Below are positions 58,853 through 64,000 of a DNA stretch of 64,000 nt, piece after piece. The position numbers were made by a program, and so were the translations under genes. The stretch spans positions 1 to 64,000 of the forward strand of contig NZ_BAAADS010000009.1 in NCBI RefSeq assembly GCF_039522605.1, read 5' to 3'. Source of the stretch: Lentibacillus siamensis. GTDB lineage: Bacteria; Bacillota; Bacilli; Bacillales; Amphibacillaceae. The notes under the pieces were generated by a model, which saw only the letters and a list, made by a program, of their open reading frames with translations, had not been told where the DNA came from and ran no database searches. Position 1 is the first letter of the stretch; each line of letters opens with the position of its first letter.

Positions 58853-60532
58853 TTAGTGTTTTCCTTTCGCTCTGTCGCGAATTTGCGTAATGGTCGATGA
58901 TACGGAAATCTGTTCTTTATCGGTTAAAATTTCAATCACGCACGGTTTCCCATTTTCAAGCGCTTGCTTAAACGCTTGTGCAAACGCTTCGGCTGTGCTT
59001 ACCTGATAGCCATGTGCACCAACACTTTCCGCCATATCCTTAAAAGAAACATTGCCTAAATCGGTACCAATCACTTTTTCCGGATAATGCATTTCCTGGT
59101 GCATCCGGATCGTTCCATACATCTGATTATTAAAGACCAGACTAATGATTGGAATGTTGCATCGGACCGCTGTTTCCAGCTCCTGAAATGTCATCATAAA
59201 GCCGCCATCACCGGAAAGGGAAACAACTGGTTTATTCGGAAAGGAAAGCTTGGCTCCAAGTGCTGCCGGCATTCCATACCCCATCGCTCCTGAAGTCGGA
59301 CCTACGTACGTATGATTTTTTTTGAAGGGATAGAAGGCGTGCAGCCATCCCGCAAAATTTCCAGCGTCATTGGTCAGCAGCGCATGTTCCGGCAATGCCT
59401 TTTCGACCATTGCTATAATATGCTTGTTAACCACATCATTATGCGAAATATCCAGCGTGCTCACACTCTCATAAGCATCTCGCCGTTCTGCTGCCCAGTT
59501 TCCCCATGAACGCTGTGCTTCCATTTCCACCATCACTTGTAATGCTTCCTGAAGATCAGCGACAATCCCAGCATCAGGGGCATACACTTTCCCAATTGAG
59601 TTATGATCGATATCAACATGAATCAGTTTTTTATCCGGTGTGATGATTGTATAATCCTGTGTGGTAACTTCGGACAGCCGTGTCCCCAAGGCCAGTATCA
59701 CATCTGCATCGTGTACTGTCTTTAGCAGCTTCTGGTTGGTTCCGAGTCCGAGATGACCTGCATACAGCGGATGATCATTCGGAAAACAATCATGTCTTCG
59801 AAAAGCGGCCATAACCGGGATGGAAAACTTTTCAGCAAACTTAATGAGTGCCCCCTCCGCTTGTGAGCTTTTTACACCGCCGCCTGCAATAATCAAAGGC
59901 TTTTCGGCTGTCAAAAGAACTGTTTCAACATTTTTCATTTCCTGTTCAGACGGCTTTGGCTTTGGCTTCACTACAGCAGGGCCAAAATGCATTTTCGTTT
60001 CTACCGGGAGGACATCTTCCGGCAGGGACACCACAACGGGACCGGGCCTGCCTGTCTGTGCAATCCGAAGTGCACGCTGAACCAGCTCAGGCATGCGTTC
60101 CGGATCGTTCACTTCCACCGTCCATTTGGCAATATGACCGAAAAATCGGTCCAGGTCCACTTCCTGGAAACCTTCCCTCCCCCTGAACCTGCTATGTACC
60201 TGCCCCAAGAACACAACCATTGGCGTCGAGTCCTGATAAGCTGTATGAACACCGATTGAAAGATTGGCTGCGCCGACACCCCTGGTAGCAAAGACAATCC
60301 CGGGTTTTAAGGATGACTTTGCATAACCTTCCGCCATAAACGCTGCACCACTTTCATGCCTTGCTGATAAAACCCGAATGGCTTCTTCGTCATGCAGTGC
60401 ATCCAATACCGGCAGATAACTCTCACCGGGTACACAAAACACATTGGAGATTCCTTCTATATTCAAACACTTTACAATTGCCTGTGCAGCCGTAGTCGTT
60501 TCGGTTTTGCCGGTTACCTGTGAAGTATTCAT
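58853..60532 (-). CDS. Thiamine-pyrophosphate enzyme, acetolactate-synthase-like
   Basis: A 559-residue TPP enzyme with the three usual domains. The N-terminal catalytic glutamate is E60 in SARHESGAAFMAEGYA, and the C-terminal TPP motif is GDGGFMMTFQELETAV...NN. It resembles the large subunit of acetolactate synthase, but a cluster with aminotransferase and aldehyde dehydrogenase and without ilvC/ilvN suggests a catabolic decarboxylase or a related 2-oxo-acid enzyme. ATGA overlap with the upstream aminotransferase gene, with AAAGGAGG inside it, indicates coupled translation. Confidence 0.88.
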   Translation of the reverse strand: MNTSQVTGKTETTTAAQAIVKCLNIEGISNVFCVPGESYLPVLDALHDEEAIRVLSARHESGAAFMAEGYAKSSLKPGIVFATRGVGAANLSIGVHTAYQDSTPMVVFLGQVHSRFRGREGFQEVDLDRFFGHIAKWTVEVNDPERMPELVQRALRIAQTGRPGPVVVSLPEDVLPVETKMHFGPAVVKPKPKPSEQEMKNVETVLLTAEKPLIIAGGGVKSSQAEGALIKFAEKFSIPVMAAFRRHDCFPNDHPLYAGHLGLGTNQKLLKTVHDADVILALGTRLSEVTTQDYTIITPDKKLIHVDIDHNSIGKVYAPDAGIVADLQEALQVMVEMEAQRSWGNWAAERRDAYESVSTLDISHNDVVNKHIIAMVEKALPEHALLTNDAGNFAGWLHAFYPFKKNHTYVGPTSGAMGYGMPAALGAKLSFPNKPVVSLSGDGGFMMTFQELETAVRCNIPIISLVFNNQMYGTIRMHQEMHYPEKVIGTDLGNVSFKDMAESVGAHGYQVSTAEAFAQAFKQALENGKPCVIEILTDKEQISVSSTITQIRDRAKGKH

Positions 60533-61710
60533 CCATTTGTCACCTCCTTTAAATCTAGCGCTTTTATTCTGTTTATCACTTCATCCAATCTGTTTTTTCC
60601 GACAGATAGTGATATTCGGACATAACCTTCTCCTTGTGAACCGAATGCGTTGCCCGGGGTTACAATGACCCCTGCTTCATTTAATAATTTCCCGGCAAAC
60701 TCCATTGAGGTATACCCGTTCGGAATTTTAACCCAAAGAAAAATCGTTCCATTCGGCTGATCCGCCTGCAATCCCATTTCAGACAGGGCGTCGTGCAGTT
60801 TTTCCATCCTTTCCTGATAGATTTTATTGTTTGCTGCAGACGCTGAGAAATCACTTGTTAAAGCAGCAGCGGCAGCCCTCTGAACAGGCAGAAACTGACT
60901 TGTATCAATATTGCTTTTCAAGGCAGACAGCGCTTGAACAACCTCTTTATTACCAACCATGTAGCCAATCCGCCAGCCGGTCATCGAAAAACTTTTTGAT
61001 AATGATCCGAATTCAACAGCAGTTTCTTTCGCATTCGGTACCTGCAGAACACTCGGCGATTGATAGCCATTAAAGGTAACCATGTCATATGCAGCATCAT
61101 GCACAAGCAGCATATGATTTTTTTCGGCAAAAGTAATCGCTTTCAAAAAAGTGTCTAAATGAACCGTCGCTGCAGTCGGATTGGCGGGATAATTTAAAAA
61201 CATTGCCTTTGCTGTTTGAGCAGTTGAAGCGTCAACTTGATTAAATAACGGAACATAGCCATCCGTATGATCAAGCGGTAATGAAACACTCTTTCCGCCT
61301 GCCAGCTGGACAGCTGTGCGGTAAACCGGATAACCGGGATCAGGTACAAGAACGCTATCATCTGGATTAATCACCGCATGCATAAGGTTGGCTATTCCTT
61401 CTTTGGACCCGATAACAGCCAACACCTCTGTGTCCGGATCAAGGTCCACATTGTACTGATTCTTGTAAAATCCAGCCACTGCTTCCCTGTATTCCTGACA
61501 GCCGCTATAAGTAGAATACCGGTGATTCTCCGGTTTTTGTGCTTCTTCAGCTAACTTATCAACGACAAACTGTGGAGCTGGTAAATCCGGTGCGCCTATG
61601 CCCAAATCGATAACATCCATCCCCTCCGCCTCGAGTTTCTTTTTTTTCTGTTGAAACTCAGAAAACAAATATGGCGGCAGATTTTTCACTTTGTCAGAAA
61701 CAAAAGCCAT
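60529..61710 (-). CDS. Class I/II PLP aminotransferase
   Basis: A 393-residue fold-type I aminotransferase with the PLP lysine K239 in SLSKSFSMTGWRIGY, NYPANPT (174-180) and DAAYDMV, close to LL-diaminopimelate aminotransferase-like and PatA-type enzymes. In this operon it probably deaminates an amino acid to a 2-oxo acid for the TPP enzyme. First gene of the cluster, with AGGTGG before the ATG and its own promoter. Confidence 0.9.
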   Translation of the reverse strand: MAFVSDKVKNLPPYLFSEFQQKKKKLEAEGMDVIDLGIGAPDLPAPQFVVDKLAEEAQKPENHRYSTYSGCQEYREAVAGFYKNQYNVDLDPDTEVLAVIGSKEGIANLMHAVINPDDSVLVPDPGYPVYRTAVQLAGGKSVSLPLDHTDGYVPLFNQVDASTAQTAKAMFLNYPANPTAATVHLDTFLKAITFAEKNHMLLVHDAAYDMVTFNGYQSPSVLQVPNAKETAVEFGSLSKSFSMTGWRIGYMVGNKEVVQALSALKSNIDTSQFLPVQRAAAAALTSDFSASAANNKIYQERMEKLHDALSEMGLQADQPNGTIFLWVKIPNGYTSMEFAGKLLNEAGVIVTPGNAFGSQGEGYVRISLSVGKNRLDEVINRIKALDLKEVTNG

Positions 61711-61734
61711 CTCTCACCCACCTGTTTCATTTAT

Positions 61735-61749
61735 TGAAATGCCATTTCA
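61735..61749 (-). promoter_or_regulatory. Perfect palindrome, candidate IclR operator
   Basis: TGAAATGGCATTTCA is a perfect 6-3-6 palindrome lying between the -10 box and the aminotransferase start, about 12 bases after the -10. IclR-type operators often take this TGGAAAT-N-ATTTCCA-like form, and an IclR gene is in the operon. Confidence 0.65.
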
Positions 61750-61760
61750 TATCCATCTTA

Positions 61761-61789
61761 AGTATAAACTAACTGCATAAAATTTTCAA
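61761..61789 (-). promoter_or_regulatory. Promoter of the catabolic operon
   Basis: On the minus strand TTGAAA (61784-61789), a 17-base spacer and TATACT (61761-61766), followed by the palindrome. Confidence 0.8.
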
Positions 61790-61846
61790 TTGTTTCAAAT
61801 AGACAGATTAATTTTATAGCATCAAATATTAATAAAAGTAACAAAG

Positions 61847-61880
61847 TGACTGATAAACGCACAAAACTGGCTGATACACT
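61847..61880. repeat. Two-copy 21-bp phased motif, array 5
   Basis: TGACTGATAAA at 61847 is the exact reverse complement of the array-1 core, and GGCTGATACAC follows with its CTGATA exactly 21 bases later (61850 to 61871). It lies in the divergent region between the aminotransferase and cyclase genes. Confidence 0.6.
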
Positions 61881-61968
61881 TCACGATTAATTCACACTAC
61901 AATCCCCGTACAATCATTGTTATGATATAGATAGAAAAATACGGACAAAAAAGGAGATCATTTTACAC

Positions 61969-62619
61969 ATGAAACATTCACAGTGGATTGATATTTCACA
62001 GCCGTTAACAAACGACATGGCCCATTTTCCGGGTGATAGCCCGTACAACTATTCACTGACCTATGCCAAAAAAGATGGAGGACCGGCGAATGTCGGTCAA
62101 ATGACAGCCAGTCTGCATACCGGTACCCATGTCGATGCTCCTTTTCACTATGATTCTGAAGGGGAAACCATTGAACAGCTCCCCCCTGACCTGTACATTG
62201 GTCAAGCAAAAGTTATCGATGTCAGTCATACCGAAACCATTACCGCTGATGTACTGAGCTCTTTTGATTTTGAAGGGATAAGCCGGGTACTGTTGCATAC
62301 GTCGCTGCCAAACAATCCAAAGCATTTTCCGGAAGAAATCCCGGAGTTGAACCCTGACATTGCTGATTTTTTACACGTAAAAGGTATAAAATTACTTGGT
62401 GTTGATATGCCCTCGGTTGATGCACCAGACAGCAAAGAATTGGCAACACATCATGCACTGCATGCAAACGGGATTTATATACTGGAAAACCTGATGCTCG
62501 ATGGGGTGCACCCTGGCACATACGAGTTAATCGCCTTACCACTCGCACTTCATGGCGCTGACGGCAGTCCGGTTCGCGCCGTTTTGAAACCGCTGGAAGA
62601 AAACAGAAACGAAGACTGA
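61969..62619 (+). CDS. Cyclase family protein (KynB-like)
   Basis: A 216-residue cyclase/formamidase-like protein with the metal-binding HTGTHVDAPFHY. KynB-type members hydrolyse N-formylkynurenine in tryptophan breakdown; others act on other amides or lactones, so I give no symbol. The middle part (LLGVDMPSVDAPDSKELATHHAL) is typical. AAAGGAG precedes the ATG. It is divergent from the aminotransferase and followed after 185 bases by the NSS transporter. Confidence 0.85.
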   Translation: MKHSQWIDISQPLTNDMAHFPGDSPYNYSLTYAKKDGGPANVGQMTASLHTGTHVDAPFHYDSEGETIEQLPPDLYIGQAKVIDVSHTETITADVLSSFDFEGISRVLLHTSLPNNPKHFPEEIPELNPDIADFLHVKGIKLLGVDMPSVDAPDSKELATHHALHANGIYILENLMLDGVHPGTYELIALPLALHGADGSPVRAVLKPLEENRNED

Positions 62620-62743
62620 CAAAGATATTGAAAGAATATCATTCGTGCTGCCGGAAGCTTGGCTGACTGTTAACCGAAAGATGATTTCGATCGTTACTTC
62701 TCCCTGAGTTATCGGATCTGCGGTCAAGGATTTGATTCTGTTA

Positions 62744-62771
62744 TTGCGTATCCACCATGTAATGTTATACT
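62744..62771 (+). promoter_or_regulatory. Candidate promoter of the NSS transporter
   Basis: TTGCGT, a 16-base spacer and TATACT, about 33 bases before the start codon. Confidence 0.55.
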
Positions 62772-62804
62772 TATGAATAATATTTTTTAGTGATGGAGGC
62801 AAAC

Positions 62805-64000
62805 AATGGACACAAACAAAGATCAATGGTCATCACGAATCGGATTTATTTTATCATCTGCAGGTGCTGCGATCGGTCTGGGGGCAATATGGAAATTCCC
62901 ATACATGACCGGCATGAATGGCGGCGGCGCCTTTTTCCTGCTGTTTATCGCATTTACTATCATTATCGGTCTTCCACTGTTAATTGCCGAATTTGTCATC
63001 GGGCGCGGTGCCGGGCGCGAAGCAATATCTGCCTATAAAAAACTGGCTCCGAAAAGTGGCTGGTCGATTATCGGACGCTGGGGAGTTTTCGGGTCATTTG
63101 TTCTGTTGTCATTTTACAGTGTTGTCGGCGGCTGGGTACTTCTTTACTGTCTATTATCAATTCCCGGTCTAATCATTAAAACCGGTGCTGATTATGAACA
63201 GTTATTCGGATCGATTACGGCCAATCCGCTGTGGACAATTACCGGCCTTGGACTGTTTCTGATTATTAATATTATTGTCGTTTCGTTTGGAATCAAAAAT
63301 GGGATTGAAAAAGCAAGCAAAGTGATGATGCCGCTTCTGTTTGTCTTTTTTATCATTCTTGTTATCCGTTCTGTAACGTTTGAAGGCGCATCAACAGGAT
63401 TGGAATTTTTCCTTCAGCCTGATTTTTCGAAAATAACCGGGGAAAGCGTACTCTACGCACTGGGACAATCATTCTTTTCATTGGCTGTGGGTTTTTCAGT
63501 TATGGTCACATACAGTTCTTATCTTGGAAAAGATGTCAGTCTCCCATTTGCTGCAGGATCCGTTTCGCTCATGAACATTTTTGTTTCGCTCCTCGCCGGA
63601 CTGGCAATTTTCCCTGTCGTTTTTTCATTCGGGTTGGAACCGACTGAGGGACCTGGATTATTGTTTATGGTTTTACCGGAAGCATTTGCACAAATGCCTT
63701 TTGGCGAAGTATTTCTGAGCTTATTTTTATTATTATTCTTATTTGCTATTTTAACGTCATCATTCAGTATGCTGGAAATTATCACGTCTGCGTTCACAAT
63801 TAATAAAAACCGTTCCAGGTCAAAAGTAGCTTTAATTGCAGGCATCGTTGTATTTATTGCTGGAATTCCAGCCGCACTATCATCAAGCTCGATGAAAAAC
63901 GTCACGATATTTAATCTGACAATATTTGACGCAAGTGATTTTCTGGTCAGTAATATTTTATTGCCTGGAGGATGTTTGCTGATTGCGTTATTCATCGGAA
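62805..64000 (+). CDS. Sodium-dependent NSS family transporter, 3' end missing
   Basis: 398 residues are visible, and the gene runs off the window. The NSS signature is clear: SSRIGFILSSAGAAIGLGAIWKFPYM at the start (GAAIGLGAIWKFPY contains the Na+ and substrate-binding unwound part of helix one), GGGAFFL, and nine to ten helices. Bacterial members (LeuT, TnaT, MhsT) take up amino acids with sodium. GGAGG lies before the ATG. Given its neighbours it may import the amino acid degraded by the cluster. Confidence 0.9.

Overview
The window comes from a low-GC, spore-forming member of the Bacillaceae, most likely one of the moderately halophilic genera (Virgibacillus, Oceanobacillus or Lentibacillus). 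The evidence is a gamma-type spore protein, a spore-cortex deacetylase, the tapA-sipW-tasA matrix operon, and two gene blocks in the same order as in Bacillus subtilis: ygxA-ygzB-perR ... bcp ... hemL-ygaD-ygaC ... sspE ... mutY-yfhP, and yfhH ... recX-yfhF-yfhE. The genus is inference. I see no transposase, prophage, tRNA or CRISPR array.

Layout. 1-640: the 5' end of a 16S gene on the minus strand, with a long leader and three evenly spaced promoters. 0.7-13 kb: PerR and housekeeping genes. 13-19.8 kb: a secreted metalloprotease, a thioesterase, a cobalamin riboswitch with no gene behind it, recX, yfhF and yfhE. 19.8-26.2 kb: a DnaA-box cluster, the yxlEFG transporter set, a GntR-controlled ABC transporter, an SPFH protein with a small ribbon-helix-helix partner, and a secreted MBL-fold protein. 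26-45 kb: clpE under CtsR, an LCP protein, an acyl-CoA synthetase, pdaA, a YuiF antiporter, yfkD, a PerR-box-linked zinc ATPase (zosA-like), a protein tyrosine phosphatase, an HMCES-type protein, glutaminase, a CAP-domain protein and mreBH. 45-49 kb: an aldehyde dehydrogenase and the matrix-fibre operon. 49-64 kb: catabolic genes (CoA-transferase, acyl-CoA dehydrogenase, saccharopine-dehydrogenase-like enzyme, aldehyde dehydrogenase, TPP enzyme, aminotransferase, IclR regulator, cyclase and an NSS transporter cut by the window edge), interrupted by four small stand-alone genes.

How the parts fit. PerR, its own Per box and the perfect Per box of the zinc ATPase form a local peroxide circuit. 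TapA, SipW and TasA make the matrix fibre. The right-hand genes could together carry an amino acid, possibly lysine, through oxidation, transamination and decarboxylation to an acyl-CoA; that substrate is inference.

Most unusual structure. At least four intergenic gaps carry arrays of short degenerate motifs repeated every 21 bp (two helical turns), each gap with its own motif, and a fifth two-copy example sits in the divergent promoter region near 61.85 kb. A second dispersed family, a roughly 75-100 bp structured element, occurs three times. Neither is explained by the annotated genes.
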